Positions 11,659 to 22,778 of a DNA stretch of 37,349 bases are shown here, in pieces. Source of the stretch: Ideonella livida. GTDB lineage: Bacteria > Pseudomonadota > Gammaproteobacteria > Burkholderiales > Burkholderiaceae_C. The notes beneath the pieces are model-generated. The model ran no database searches. It was not told where the DNA came from and saw only the letters and a list, made by a program, of their open reading frames with translations. The position numbers and the translations under genes were made by a program. Each line of letters starts with the position of its first letter. The stretch's first letter is position 1. The stretch spans positions 1 through 37,349 of the forward strand of contig NZ_JAAGOH010000039.1 of NCBI RefSeq assembly GCF_010499455.1. The letters are read 5' to 3'.

Positions 11659-12762
11659 ATGCCCTTCTCGCACCATCCCACCACGCTCACGCAGTACCTG
11701 ATCGAGCAGCGCCGGCGCTTTCCTGGCGCCAGCGGTGAACTCAACACCCTGCTGCTGGACGTGGCCCTGGCCTGCAAGGCCATCGCCCGCACCGTCGCGT
11801 TTGGCGTGCTGGGCAGATGCACCGGCGGCACGGACCCGACGCCCGTCGGCGGCCAGGTGAATGTGCAGGGTGAGGTGCAAAAGCCGCTGGATGTGCTGTC
11901 CAACCGCGTCTTCCTGCAGCGCAACGCGGGCTCGGGCACCCTGGCCGGCATGGCGTCAGAAGAGATGGACGCGCCGTACGCCATCCCGGCTGGCCAGCCG
12001 CGCGGCAAGTACCTGTTGGTCTTCGACCCGCTGGACGGCTCCAGCAACATCGACGTGAACGTCAGCGTGGGCAGCATCTTCAGTGTGCTGCGCGCCCCGC
12101 AGGACCTGGTGGACAGCGGCCGCGACGCCACCGAGGCCGACTTCTTGCAGCCCGGCTGCACCCAGGTGGCCGCCGGCTACGCCCTGTACGGCCCCACCAC
12201 GCAGCTGGTGCTGAGCGTGGGGCAGGGTGTGGCCGGCTTCACGCTGGACCCGAACCTGGGCGAGTTCATGCTCACCCACCCGGACATCCGCGTGCCGCGC
12301 CAGACGCAGGAGTTCGCCATCAACGCCTCCAACGCGCGCTTTTGGGAGCCGCCGGTCAAGCGTTATGTGGACGAGTGCCTGGCCGGCCGCAGCGGCCCGC
12401 GCGACAAGGACTTCAACATGCGCTGGATCGCCAGCATGGTGGCCGAGGCGCACCGCATCCTGATGCGCGGCGGCGTGTTCCTTTACCCGCGCGACACCAA
12501 GGACTTGGCCAAACCCGGCCGCCTGCGCCTGCTCTACGAGGCCAACCCCGTGGGCTTCTTGATGGAGCAGGCCGGCGGCCGCGCCTCCACCGGCCGCGAA
12601 CCCATGCTGGCCGTGCCGCCCACGCAGCTGCACCAGCGCATCGGCCTGGTGTTTGGCTCGGCCGACGAGGTCGAGCGCATCGAGCGCTACCACCGCGAAC
12701 CCGCCCAAGACCGCGAGCCCCCCGTGCCGCTGTTCCGTGAGCGTTCGTTGTTCAGAGATTGA
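11659..12762 (+). CDS. cbbF: Fructose-1,6-bisphosphatase, class I
   Basis: A 367-residue class I fructose-1,6-bisphosphatase (in many cbb operons also acting on sedoheptulose bisphosphate), a regeneration step of the Calvin cycle. The metal-binding signature FDPLDGSSNIDVNVSVGSIF lies at about residues 122-141 and the earlier acidic metal site at ASEEMD. The ATG at 11659 has GGAGAC 7 bases upstream; an in-frame ATG at 11611 lacks a good ribosome site. It is the first intact gene of the second cbb operon. The 161 bases between the cbbE relic and this start hold no other recognisable gene. Confidence 0.96.
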   Translation: MPFSHHPTTLTQYLIEQRRRFPGASGELNTLLLDVALACKAIARTVAFGVLGRCTGGTDPTPVGGQVNVQGEVQKPLDVLSNRVFLQRNAGSGTLAGMASEEMDAPYAIPAGQPRGKYLLVFDPLDGSSNIDVNVSVGSIFSVLRAPQDLVDSGRDATEADFLQPGCTQVAAGYALYGPTTQLVLSVGQGVAGFTLDPNLGEFMLTHPDIRVPRQTQEFAINASNARFWEPPVKRYVDECLAGRSGPRDKDFNMRWIASMVAEAHRILMRGGVFLYPRDTKDLAKPGRLRLLYEANPVGFLMEQAGGRASTGREPMLAVPPTQLHQRIGLVFGSADEVERIERYHREPAQDREPPVPLFRERSLFRD

Positions 12763-12804
12763 ACCGCCGCCGTCCCGATTTCTGGTTTTTGAGGAGACAA
12801 CAGC

Positions 12805-13689
12805 ATGTCGCAGCGACATCCCATCATCGCCATCACCGGCTCGTCGGGCGCGGGGACCAGCTCGGTCACCCGCACCTTCGAGAACATCTTCCGGCGTGAG
12901 AGCGTCACCGCCGCCATCATCGAAGGCGACAGCTTCCACCGCTACGACCGCCTGGAGATGCGCAAGCGCCAGGCCGAGGCCGAGCAGGCGGGCGACACCC
13001 ACTTCAGCCACTTCGGGCCGGAAAACAACCTGTTTCCCGAGCTGGAGCAGCTGTTCCGCAGTTATGGCGAAACCGGCACCGGCCAGCGCCGCAAATACCT
13101 GCATGACCCGGTGGAGGCCGCGCCCTACAAACAGCAGCCCGGCACCTTCACCCCCTGGGAAGACGTGCCCGCGGGCACCGACCTGCTGTTCTACGAAGGC
13201 CTGCACGGTGCGGTGGTCACGCCCGAGGTCAACATCGCCCGCCACCCCGACCTGCTGATCGGCGTGGTGCCGGTGATCAACCTGGAGTGGATCCAGAAGC
13301 TCTACCGCGACAAGCACGTGCGCGGCTACAGCGCCGAGGCCGTGACCGACACCATCCTGCGCCGCATGCCCGACTACGTGCACTACATCTGCCCGCAGTT
13401 CGCCCACACGCATGTGAACTTCCAGCGCGTGCCGGTGGTGGACACCAGCAACCCCTTCATCGCCCGTGACATCCCCACGGCCGACGAGAGCCTGTGCGTG
13501 ATCCGCTTCGCCAACCCCAAGGGCATCGACTTCCCCTACCTGCTCAACATGATCAACGACTCGTTCATGTCGCGGGCCAACACCCTGGTGGTGCCCGGCG
13601 GCAAGATGGAACTGGCGATGCAGCTCATCTTCACGCCCTACATCTGGCGAATGATGGAGCGCCGCCAACGCGCGCTCGGGGGGCACTGA
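12805..13689 (+). CDS. cbbP: Phosphoribulokinase
   Basis: Class I (proteobacterial) phosphoribulokinase, 294 residues, making ribulose-1,5-bisphosphate from ribulose-5-phosphate and ATP. The P-loop is GSSGAGTSS at residues 12-20, followed by the substrate region EGDSFHRYDR and the FYEGLHGAVV segment typical of the bacterial enzyme. The ribosome site GGAGAC lies 6 bases before the ATG. It is 42 bases downstream of cbbF and one base before cbbT. Bacterial class I enzymes are often activated by NADH and inhibited by AMP; nothing in the sequence contradicts this. Confidence 0.97.
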   Translation: MSQRHPIIAITGSSGAGTSSVTRTFENIFRRESVTAAIIEGDSFHRYDRLEMRKRQAEAEQAGDTHFSHFGPENNLFPELEQLFRSYGETGTGQRRKYLHDPVEAAPYKQQPGTFTPWEDVPAGTDLLFYEGLHGAVVTPEVNIARHPDLLIGVVPVINLEWIQKLYRDKHVRGYSAEAVTDTILRRMPDYVHYICPQFAHTHVNFQRVPVVDTSNPFIARDIPTADESLCVIRFANPKGIDFPYLLNMINDSFMSRANTLVVPGGKMELAMQLIFTPYIWRMMERRQRALGGH

Positions 13690-13690
13690 C

Positions 13691-15745
13691 ATGGCCAGCA
13701 CCTCCCATGACCGCGTCGTCCGCCCTGACAACGGCCAGCGCTGGCCCCTGGCCAACGCCCTGCGCGCTTTGTCCATGCACGCCGTGCAACAGGCCAATTC
13801 CGGCCACCCCGGTGCGCCCATGGGCATGGCCGAGATGGCCGAGGCGCTGTGGCACCGCCACCTCAAGCACAACCCCGCCCACCCGCAGTGGTGGGACCGT
13901 GACCGCTTTGTGCTCTCCAACGGCCACGCCAGCATGCTGCTCTATGCGCTGCTGCACCTGACCGGCTACGCCCTGCCCATGGACGAGCTCAAGCGCTTTC
14001 GCCAGCGCGGCAGCCTGACGCCCGGCCACCCCGAGGTGGACCACACCCCCGGCGTGGAAACCACCACCGGCCCGCTCGGTCAGGGCCTGACCAATGCCGT
14101 GGGCATGGCCCTGGCCGAGAAGCTGCTGGCCGACGAATTCAACCGCCCCGGCCACACCGTGGTGGACCACCGCACCTGGGTGTTTTTGGGCGACGGGTGC
14201 CTGATGGAAGGCATCAGCCAGGAGGCCATTTCCCTGGCCGGCGCCTGGCAACTGGGCAAGCTGGTGGCGCTGTACGACGACAACGGCATCAGCATCGACG
14301 GCGCGGTCACGCCCTGGTTTGCCGATGACACGGCCGGCCGCTTCCGCGCCTGTGGCTGGCAGGTCATCGGCCCGGTGGACGGCCACGATGTGGATGCGCT
14401 GGACGCGGCCATTCACGCGGCCAAGGCGCAGAACGCCCAGCCCACGCTCATCATCTGCCGCACCACCATCGGCAAAGGCTCACCAGCCCGCGAGGGCACG
14501 GCCAAGGCGCATGGCGAGCCGCTGGGTGAGGCCGAGATCGCCGCCACCCAGGCGGCGCTGGGCTGGACCGCCGCGCCGTTTGAAGTGCCGGCCGACCTGG
14601 CCGCCGAGTGGGACGCCCGCAGCCGTGGCGCCGATGCCGAAGGCGCCTGGCGCAGCCGCTGGGCCGCCTACCGCAAGCTGTTCCCGGCCGAGGCGGCTGC
14701 GCTGGAGCGCCGCATGGCCGGCACCCTGCCGGCCAGCTTCGAGGCCGACTGGCTCAGCACCGTGGCCCAGGTGCAGCAGCGCGCCCAGACCGTGGCCAGC
14801 CGCAAGGCCTCACAGCTGGCCATTGCCGAGGCGGCCCGGCGCCTGCCCGAGCTGCTGGGCGGCTCCGCCGACCTGACCGCCTCCAACCTGACCGACTGGC
14901 CGGGCTGCGGCGCGGTGCGTGGCGGTGCGCCCGGCGGGCGCCACCTCAACTACGGCGTGCGGGAATTTGGCATGGCGGCGGTGATGAACGGCGTGGCGCT
15001 GCACGGCGGTTTCATTCCCTTTGGCGGCACCTTCATGACCTTCAGCGACTACAGCCGCAACGCCATCCGCATGGCGGCGCTGATGAACCGCCGGGTCATC
15101 CATGTGCTCACGCACGATTCGATTGGCCTGGGGGAGGACGGCCCCACCCACCAGCCGGTGGAGCATGCCGCCAGCCTGCGCCTGATTCCCAACCTGGACG
15201 TGTGGCGCCCGGGGGATGCGGCCGAGACCTTTGTGGCCTGGGGCAGCGCATTGCAGCAGGCCCACCGGCCCACGGCGCTGCTGCTCTCGCGCCAGAACCT
15301 GCCGGCCCTGACGCGCACGCCCGAGCAGACCGCCGCCATCCACCGCGGGGGCTATGTGCTGAGTGAGCGGCCGCAGCCGCTGGCCACCCTCATCGCCACC
15401 GGCTCTGAGGTGGCCCTGGCCCTGCAGGCCCAGGCCCTGCTGGATGCGCGCGGCCTGCCGGTGCGGGTGGTCTCCATGCCGTCGACCACGGTGTTTGACC
15501 GGCAGGACGCTGCCTGGCGCCAAAGCGTGCTGGGCCGCCATGGCCCGCGCGTGGCGGTGGAGGCGGGCAGCAGCAAGCTGTGGGCCGCCTACGGTTGCAG
15601 CGCCGTGCTGGGGCTGGACCGCTTTGGTGAATCGGCCCCCGGCCCCGCGCTGATGCAGGCGCTGGGTTTCACGCCCGAGCACCTGGCGGCCCTGGTGGCC
15701 GAAGAGATCGGGCGTGAGCCGCAGATCGAACGCTCCTCCAACTGA
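13691..15745 (+). CDS. cbbT: Transketolase
   Basis: Thiamine-diphosphate transketolase, 684 residues, the normal full length, interconverting sugar phosphates in the regeneration phase. The ThDP motif begins GDGCLMEG (167-174) and ends at the Asn of YDDNGISIDG (about 198). The N-terminal NSGHPGAPMGMA and the pyrimidine-domain HDSIGLGEDGPTHQP are intact. The ATG starts one base after the cbbP stop, so the two are probably translationally coupled. A housekeeping tkt may exist elsewhere. Confidence 0.97.
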   Translation: MASTSHDRVVRPDNGQRWPLANALRALSMHAVQQANSGHPGAPMGMAEMAEALWHRHLKHNPAHPQWWDRDRFVLSNGHASMLLYALLHLTGYALPMDELKRFRQRGSLTPGHPEVDHTPGVETTTGPLGQGLTNAVGMALAEKLLADEFNRPGHTVVDHRTWVFLGDGCLMEGISQEAISLAGAWQLGKLVALYDDNGISIDGAVTPWFADDTAGRFRACGWQVIGPVDGHDVDALDAAIHAAKAQNAQPTLIICRTTIGKGSPAREGTAKAHGEPLGEAEIAATQAALGWTAAPFEVPADLAAEWDARSRGADAEGAWRSRWAAYRKLFPAEAAALERRMAGTLPASFEADWLSTVAQVQQRAQTVASRKASQLAIAEAARRLPELLGGSADLTASNLTDWPGCGAVRGGAPGGRHLNYGVREFGMAAVMNGVALHGGFIPFGGTFMTFSDYSRNAIRMAALMNRRVIHVLTHDSIGLGEDGPTHQPVEHAASLRLIPNLDVWRPGDAAETFVAWGSALQQAHRPTALLLSRQNLPALTRTPEQTAAIHRGGYVLSERPQPLATLIATGSEVALALQAQALLDARGLPVRVVSMPSTTVFDRQDAAWRQSVLGRHGPRVAVEAGSSKLWAAYGCSAVLGLDRFGESAPGPALMQALGFTPEHLAALVAEEIGREPQIERSSN

Positions 15746-15759
15746 AGGGACGGCAGCCG

Positions 15760-17534
<1,775 letters not shown>

Positions 17535-17580
17535 GTCCAACCCCTTCCCTGACAAGCCCAAAACCCACCGGAGACTTTCC

Positions 17581-18618
17581 ATGGCCCTCATCGCCCTGCG
17601 CCAACTGCTGGACCATGCCGCCGAGCATGGCTACGGCGTGCCCGCCTTCAACGTCAACAACCTGGAGCAGATCCAGGCCATCATGCAGGCCGCCCAGGCC
17701 ACACAAAGCCCGGTCATCCTGCAGGCCAGCGCGGGTGCGCGCAGCTACGCGGGTGAGGCCTACCTGCGCCACATGGTGCTGGCCGCCATCGAGACCCACC
17801 CGGACATCCCCGTCTGCCTGCACCAAGACCACGGCGCCTCGCCGGCGGTGTGCATCCAGGCCATCCGCTCGGGCTTTTCCAGCGTGATGATGGACGGCTC
17901 GCTGCGTGAAGACGCCAAGACCCCGGCCTCCTACGACTACAACGTGGCCGTCACCGCCCAGGTCTGTGAGATGGCCCATGCCGTGGGCGTGAGTGTGGAG
18001 GGGGAGCTGGGCTGCCTGGGCTCGCTGGAAACCGGCGACGCCGGCGAGGAAGACGGCGTGGGCGCGGTGGGCCAGCTCAGCCATGAGCAAATGCTGACCG
18101 ACCCGACCGAGGCCCGGGACTTTGTGGCCCGCACCGGCGTGGACGCCCTGGCCATTGCCATTGGCACCAGCCACGGCGCCTACAAGTTCACCCGCCCGCC
18201 CACTGCCGAGGTGCTGGCCATCGACCGCATCGCCCAGATCCATGCCGCCGTGCCCAACACCCACTTGGTGATGCACGGCAGCTCCAGCGTGCCGCAGGAA
18301 TGGTTGGCCATCATTCGCCAATACGGCGGGGAGCTGAAGGAGACCTACGGCGTGCCGGTGGAGGAGATCGTGCGCGGCATCCGCAGCGGCGTGCGCAAGG
18401 TCAACATCGACACCGACATCCGCCTGGCCATGTTCGGCGCCATGCGCCAGCTGCTGGCCACCCAGCCCGGTGAGTTTGACCCGCGCAAGGCCCTGGCCGC
18501 CGCCCGCAAAGCCGCCCAGGGCATTTGCCAAGCGCGCTTCGAGGCCTTTGGCTGCGCCGGCCACGCCGCCCGCATCCGGCCGCTGGCGCTGGACGCCCTG
18601 GTGCCGCGCTACCGCTGA
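17581..18618 (+). CDS. cbbA: Fructose-bisphosphate aldolase, class II
   Basis: A 345-residue zinc-dependent class II aldolase, joining dihydroxyacetone phosphate to glyceraldehyde-3-phosphate (and to erythrose-4-phosphate in the cycle). The metal site begins LHQDHGAS with Asp83 and His84, and the second metal region is GTSHGAYKF and [21 protein letters not shown] near the C-terminus is the phosphate-binding segment. The ATG is preceded by GGAGAC. It is co-oriented with, and closely spaced to, cbbG and cbbY. Confidence 0.96.
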   Translation: MALIALRQLLDHAAEHGYGVPAFNVNNLEQIQAIMQAAQATQSPVILQASAGARSYAGEAYLRHMVLAAIETHPDIPVCLHQDHGASPAVCIQAIRSGFSSVMMDGSLREDAKTPASYDYNVAVTAQVCEMAHAVGVSVEGELGCLGSLETGDAGEEDGVGAVGQLSHEQMLTDPTEARDFVARTGVDALAIAIGTSHGAYKFTRPPTAEVLAIDRIAQIHAAVPNTHLVMHGSSSVPQEWLAIIRQYGGELKETYGVPVEEIVRGIRSGVRKVNIDTDIRLAMFGAMRQLLATQPGEFDPRKALAAARKAAQGICQARFEAFGCAGHAARIRPLALDALVPRYR

Positions 18619-18645
18619 CCCACATGGCCCGCACAGGAGAAGCCC

Positions 18646-19389
18646 ATGACCCCCAAGGCCCTGCTCTGGGATGTGGACGGCACCCTTGCCGAGACCGAAC
18701 GCGATGGCCACCGCGTCGCCTTCAACCTGGCCTTTGCCGATGCCGGCCTGCCCTGGGGCTGGGACGAGCGCCGCTATGGCGAGCTGCTGCACATCACCGG
18801 CGGGCGCGAGCGCCTGCTGGCCGACATGCTGCACCGCGCCGATGCCCCGCGCACCCCGGAGGCGCGCGAATCGCTGGCCCGTGCTTTGCACCACCGCAAG
18901 AACCAGCGTTATGCCGAGCTGGTGGCCGCTGGCGCCCTGCTGCCCCGCCCGGGGGTGCTGGACCTGATGCGCGAGGCCCGGGCCCAGGGCCTGCGCCAGG
19001 CCATCGTCACCACCACCAGCCGCCGCAATGTGCAAGCCCTGATGACCGAGCTGCTGGGCCGGCGCTGGGCCGACCGCTTTGAGGTGCTGGTGTGCGGCGA
19101 GGACGTGCGCGACAAGAAGCCCCACCCTGAGGCCTATCTGCTGGCGCTGCAGCGCCTGGGCTTGCCGCCGCTGGCCTGCCGCGCGCTGGAGGACTCGGGC
19201 CCCGGCCTGAGTGCCGCCCGTGCCGCCGGCATTCCGGTGTGGCTGCGGCCCAGCGTGTACTTCCCGGCGCCCCGGCCCGAGCGCCTGGCGCCGGTGTTCT
19301 CGCCCTTCTGCCAGCTCATCACCCGCGATGAGGACTTCACCTGGGAGCGCCTGCGCGCCGAGCGCGGCGCCTGGCAGCGTGCGGCTTGA
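18646..19389 (+). CDS. cbbY: HAD-family sugar-phosphate phosphatase CbbY
   Basis: A 247-residue HAD hydrolase of the CbbY type, opening LLWDVDGTLAETERDGHR, with Asp9 and Asp11 as nucleophile and acid, and the four-helix cap typical of subclass I. CbbY of red-type Rubisco bacteria dephosphorylates xylulose-1,5-bisphosphate, a misfire product that blocks Rubisco, and so complements CbbX. In Cupriavidus cbbY lies beside cbbX; here it sits at the end of the second operon, 27 bases after cbbA with an AGGAGA site. The C-terminal region (PRPERLAPVFSPFCQLITRD) is the usual CbbY tail. The operon probably ends here, facing a gene on the other strand 13 bases on. Confidence 0.93.
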   Translation: MTPKALLWDVDGTLAETERDGHRVAFNLAFADAGLPWGWDERRYGELLHITGGRERLLADMLHRADAPRTPEARESLARALHHRKNQRYAELVAAGALLPRPGVLDLMREARAQGLRQAIVTTTSRRNVQALMTELLGRRWADRFEVLVCGEDVRDKKPHPEAYLLALQRLGLPPLACRALEDSGPGLSAARAAGIPVWLRPSVYFPAPRPERLAPVFSPFCQLITRDEDFTWERLRAERGAWQRAA

Positions 19390-19402
19390 GGCGCCGGTCG
19401 CG

Positions 19403-19960
19403 TCAGCCGCGCAGTCGGCTGCCGGCCGGCACACTGGCCAGCAGGAAGGTCATCTGGTCGGCCAGGATGCGGCGCCCGCGCAGGATCATGTCCTCATGCA
19501 GGCTGGGCACGTAGGGCAGAAAGAGCAGGCTCATGCGTGCCTCCTCGGGCAGGCGGTTGGCCTTGCGGTGGTTGCAGGCGCGGCAGGCGGTGATGCAGTT
19601 CATCCAGCTGTCGGCGCCGCCGCGTGAGGTGGGGACGATGTGCTCCCGCGTCAGGCCGTCGTGGCCGAAGCGCTGGCCGCAGTAGGCGCACAGGCACCGA
19701 TCGCGCACGAACAGCTTGGGGTTGGTCAGGGCAGGCACCTGCCGGAACGCCCGCGAGGGCATGGCCCCGCGCACCGCGATGATGGGGTGCAGGCTCAGCC
19801 GCGAGGGCAGGCCGGTGGCGCGCTGCACACCGCCGCGCAGCACGTAGCAGGTCTCGCCCACGGTCCAGGCCACGCCGTCGCTGGCGTAGAGCACGGCGGC
19901 TTCCTTCACCGTGAGCCAAGCCTGTGGTCGACCCGAAACGTCCAGCTGCAGCACATCCAT
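19403..19960 (-). CDS. HNH endonuclease
   Basis: A 185-residue HNH nuclease-family protein. The C-terminal half carries CAYCGQRF (first zinc pair, Cys91 and Cys94), LTREHIVPTSRGG (His107 of HNH), and CRACNHRKAN (second zinc pair, Cys126 and Cys129). The N-terminal half begins LQLDVSGRPQAWLTVKEAA, as in a widespread chromosomal proteobacterial HNH family of unknown substrate. The ATG at 19960 has a strong GGAGGT ribosome site 7 bases upstream; the frame stays open to 20122, but that part is low-complexity. It is convergent with cbbY and divergent from the TetR gene. There is no restriction methylase or phage gene nearby, so it is probably not a restriction enzyme. Confidence 0.85.
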   Translation of the reverse strand: MDVLQLDVSGRPQAWLTVKEAAVLYASDGVAWTVGETCYVLRGGVQRATGLPSRLSLHPIIAVRGAMPSRAFRQVPALTNPKLFVRDRCLCAYCGQRFGHDGLTREHIVPTSRGGADSWMNCITACRACNHRKANRLPEEARMSLLFLPYVPSLHEDMILRGRRILADQMTFLLASVPAGSRLRG

Positions 19961-20268
19961 CGGCGCACCTCCAGACCCGCCCGGCGCCGACCACCGCCCC
20001 GCGATGGCCCGCTCCGGGCCGCCTTGCACCGTCAGGGCCCGCGCACCGGCTGGTGCGGACAGGATGACGGCCGGCACCACAGCATAGTCCTCCCGCATGA
20101 CACCTGCCGCCGCGGGGGGCACTTCGTGGTGTGTTCACGGAGTTTGCTCGGGGTTTACCCTGGGATGCAAGCATTTGCCACCTGGCGGCCGTAAAAAGCC
20201 GTTTCCCCCTCTTGTGCAGCGGCTCGACTTGCCTTCAAAATAGAACGACCGTTCGTTTTATTAAAGCC
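19961..20268. other. Divergent intergenic region between the HNH and TetR genes
   Basis: This is the only gap over 300 bases. Its left part (to 20122) remains open on the minus strand as a possible but unlikely extension of the HNH protein. The right part, from about 20190, is clearly more AT-rich than the surroundings and holds the palindromic TetR operator at 20241-20260. No RNA gene or further coding region is recognised, and no convincing -35/-10 pair could be fixed by eye. Confidence 0.6.
20241..20260. promoter_or_regulatory. Palindromic operator of the TetR regulator
   Basis: TAGAACGACCGTTCGTTTTA fits the dyad TAnAACGA-N4-TCGTTnTA: seven of eight outer positions in each arm pair. It ends 8 bases before the GTG start of the TetR gene, a typical autorepression site that would also control the co-oriented beta-oxidation genes. 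No second copy was seen at 20929-20973 before the acyl-CoA dehydrogenase. Confidence 0.75.
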
Positions 20269-20928
20269 GTGTCCAACACCACCGCTCCCCGTCGCACCAG
20301 CACCCGCAGCCTCCACAAGGGGCAGCAGACGCGCGCCACCATCCTGGAGGCCGCGCTGGGTCTGGCGGCCCACGTGGGCCTGGAAGGCCTGTCCATCGGC
20401 GCCATTGCCGAAGTCACCGGCATGAGCAAGTCCGGCGTGTTCGCCCACTTCGGCTCGCGCGAGGAGCTGCAGATCTCGGTGATCCGCGAGTACCACGCCA
20501 AGTTCGAGGAGGAAGTGTTCTTCCCCGCCATCCGCGAGCCCCGCGGCCTGGCGCGCCTGAACGCCCTGTTCGAGCACTGGATGAAGCGCGTGTCGGTGGA
20601 AATTGACTCCGGCTGCATCTACATCAGCGGCGCGGTGGAGTTCGACGACCGCCCCGGCCCCGTGCGCGACGCCCTGGCCGACATGGTCCGCAGCTGGCAG
20701 CTGGCCCTGGAGCGCGCCATCCGCCTGGCGGTGGAGACCGGCGAGCTGCGGGCCGACACCGACCCCGCCCAGTTCCTGTTCGAGGTGCACGGCCTGATCC
20801 TGGCCACGCACCACGACGCGCGATTCCTGCGCAACCCCGGCGCCATCGACCGCGCTCGGCGCGGCTTTGCCCGCATCGTCCAAGACCACCTGGCCTCGCC
20901 GGCGGCGCCCTCGCCGGTCCGGGCCTGA
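20269..20928 (+). CDS. TetR-family regulator of the fatty-acid degradation operon
   Basis: A 219-residue TetR-family repressor. The N-terminal helix-turn-helix is in about residues 20-65 (ILEAALGLAAHVGLEGLSIG, then VTGMSKSGVFAHFGSREELQ) and the C-terminal helical part is the ligand-binding domain. The GTG at 20269 was chosen because it gives the normal family length and lies just after the operator palindrome; the frame is open upstream to 20131 but would read through the operator. It is followed by acyl-CoA dehydrogenase after 45 bases. An acyl-CoA ligand is likely from context, but this is inference. Confidence 0.88.
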   Translation: MSNTTAPRRTSTRSLHKGQQTRATILEAALGLAAHVGLEGLSIGAIAEVTGMSKSGVFAHFGSREELQISVIREYHAKFEEEVFFPAIREPRGLARLNALFEHWMKRVSVEIDSGCIYISGAVEFDDRPGPVRDALADMVRSWQLALERAIRLAVETGELRADTDPAQFLFEVHGLILATHHDARFLRNPGAIDRARRGFARIVQDHLASPAAPSPVRA

Positions 20929-20973
20929 GCTGTCCGCCCCCGTTTCACCCCCCGCCCCCTCCCGGAGACCGCC

Positions 20974-22764
20974 ATGCCCCAGTACAACCCCCCGCTGCGC
21001 GACATGCAATTCGTGCTGCACGAGCTGTTCAACGTTGTGGACACCTTCCGCACGCTGCCCGCCCATGCCGACATCGACGTGGACACCGTCAACGCGGTGC
21101 TGGAGGAGGGCGGCAAGTTCGCCGCGCAGGTGGTGGCCCCCATCAACCTGTCGGGCGACGCCGAAGGCTGTGCCCTGGACAAGACCACCCATGAGGTGAC
21201 GCCGCCCAAGGGCTTCAAAGAGGCTTATGCCCAGTATGTGGAAGGCGGCTGGCCCGCGCTGAGCTGCGACCCGGCCTTTGGTGGCCAGGGCCTGCCGCAC
21301 ACCGTGAACCAGTGCTTCTACGAGATGCTCAACAGCGCCAACCAGGCCTGGACCATGTACCCCGGCCTGAGCCACGGTGCCTACGAGTGCCTGCACGCCC
21401 ACGGCACCGACGCGCAGAAATCCACCTACCTGCCCAAGCTGACCAGCGGTGAGTGGACCGGCACCATGTGCCTGACCGAGCCGCACTGCGGCACCGACCT
21501 GGGCCTGCTGCGCACCAAGGCCGAACCGCAGGCCGATGGCACCTACAAGATCACCGGCGCCAAGATCTTCATCTCCGCCGGCGAGCACGACATGGTGGAC
21601 AACATCATCCACCTGGTGCTGGCCCGCCTGCCGGACGCGCCGGCCGGCTCCAAGGGCATCAGCCTGTTCGTGGTGCCCAAGTTCCTGGTGAACGCCGATG
21701 GCAGCCTGGGTGCGCGCAACGGCATCTACTGCGGCGGCCTGGAGCACAAGATGGGCATCCACGCCAACGCCACCTGCCAGATGATCCTGGACGGCGCCGT
21801 GGGCACCCTGGTGGGCCAGCCCAACAAGGGCCTGGCCGCCATGTTCGTGATGATGAACGCCGCCCGCCTGGGCGTGGGCTGCCAAAGCCTGGGCCTGACC
21901 GAGGTGGCCTACCAGAACGCCGTGGCCTACGCCAAGGACCGCCTGCAGATGCGCGCCCTGTCCGGCGTGAAGGCGCCGGAGAAGGCGGCTGATCCCATCA
22001 TCGTGCACCCCGATGTGCGCAAGATGCTGCTGACCGCCCGCGCCTACGCCGAAGGTGGCCGCGCCCTGTGCGTCTACACCGCCATGAAGCTGGACGTGGC
22101 CTTGAACGCCGCCGACGCCGACGAGCGCCAAGAGGCCGAGGACGAAGTGGCCCTGCTGACGCCCATCGTCAAGGCCTTCATCACCGACAACGGCTGGATT
22201 GCCACCAGCCATTGCATGCAGGTGTACGGCGGCCACGGCTTCATCCACGAGTGGGGCATGGAGCAGTACGTCCGTGACGCCCGCATCAACATGATCTACG
22301 AGGGCACCAACACCATCCAGAGCCTGGACCTGCTGGGCCGCAAGGTGCTGGGCGACAACGGCAAGAAGCTCAAGAAGCTGGGCAAGATGGTCGCCGCCTT
22401 TGTGGAAGAAGAGGGCGTGCGCGAGGACATGCAGGAGTTCATCAACCCGCTGGCCGACCTGGGCGAGAAGGTCACCAAGCTGACGATGGAAATCGGCATG
22501 AAGGCCATGGGCAACCCCGAAGAAGTGGGTTCGGCCGCCGTGGATTACCTGCGCGTGGTGGGCCATCTGGTCTACGCCTACCTGTGGGCCCGCATGGCCA
22601 AGGTGGCGCTGGACAAGCAAGACAGCGGCGACACCTTCTACACCGCCAAGCTGCACACCGCACGCTTTTACTTTGCCAAGCTGCTGCCCGAGACCGCCAG
22701 CCTGATCCGCACCGCCCGCGCCGGCGTGGCGCCGCTGATGGCCATGGACGAGGCCCTGTTCTGA
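20974..22764 (+). CDS. Acyl-CoA dehydrogenase, long (about 600-residue) type
   Basis: A 596-residue FAD-dependent acyl-CoA dehydrogenase carrying out the first oxidation of beta-oxidation. The FAD/substrate motif CLTEPHCGTDLG is at 166-177 and the catalytic Glu at about 443 in MIYEGTNTIQ. The roughly 130 residues after that form the extra C-terminal domain of the large bacterial subfamily, whose members are often annotated as DmdC-like (3-methylmercaptopropionyl-CoA dehydrogenase) but commonly act on straight-chain acyl-CoAs in Burkholderiales. The ribosome site is GGAGAC. First enzyme gene of the TetR-controlled operon. Confidence 0.93.
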   Translation: MPQYNPPLRDMQFVLHELFNVVDTFRTLPAHADIDVDTVNAVLEEGGKFAAQVVAPINLSGDAEGCALDKTTHEVTPPKGFKEAYAQYVEGGWPALSCDPAFGGQGLPHTVNQCFYEMLNSANQAWTMYPGLSHGAYECLHAHGTDAQKSTYLPKLTSGEWTGTMCLTEPHCGTDLGLLRTKAEPQADGTYKITGAKIFISAGEHDMVDNIIHLVLARLPDAPAGSKGISLFVVPKFLVNADGSLGARNGIYCGGLEHKMGIHANATCQMILDGAVGTLVGQPNKGLAAMFVMMNAARLGVGCQSLGLTEVAYQNAVAYAKDRLQMRALSGVKAPEKAADPIIVHPDVRKMLLTARAYAEGGRALCVYTAMKLDVALNAADADERQEAEDEVALLTPIVKAFITDNGWIATSHCMQVYGGHGFIHEWGMEQYVRDARINMIYEGTNTIQSLDLLGRKVLGDNGKKLKKLGKMVAAFVEEEGVREDMQEFINPLADLGEKVTKLTMEIGMKAMGNPEEVGSAAVDYLRVVGHLVYAYLWARMAKVALDKQDSGDTFYTAKLHTARFYFAKLLPETASLIRTARAGVAPLMAMDEALF

Positions 22765-22778
22765 CACCGCGGCGCGCC

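Noticed and set aside
19421-19432. Palindrome TGCCGGCCGGCA near the end of the HNH gene as a terminator
   Set aside because: It lies inside the coding sequence, has no T tract, and short GC palindromes are expected often at this base composition.
19403-19960. HNH nuclease as part of a restriction, phage or homing element
   Set aside because: There is no methylase, phage gene, intron structure or direct repeat around it; it looks like a resident chromosomal gene.
20155-22767. 870-codon minus-strand open frame antisense to the TetR and acyl-CoA dehydrogenase genes
   Set aside because: The composition is typical of antisense frames (His, Gln, Gly, Val-rich), with no motifs and no ribosome site.
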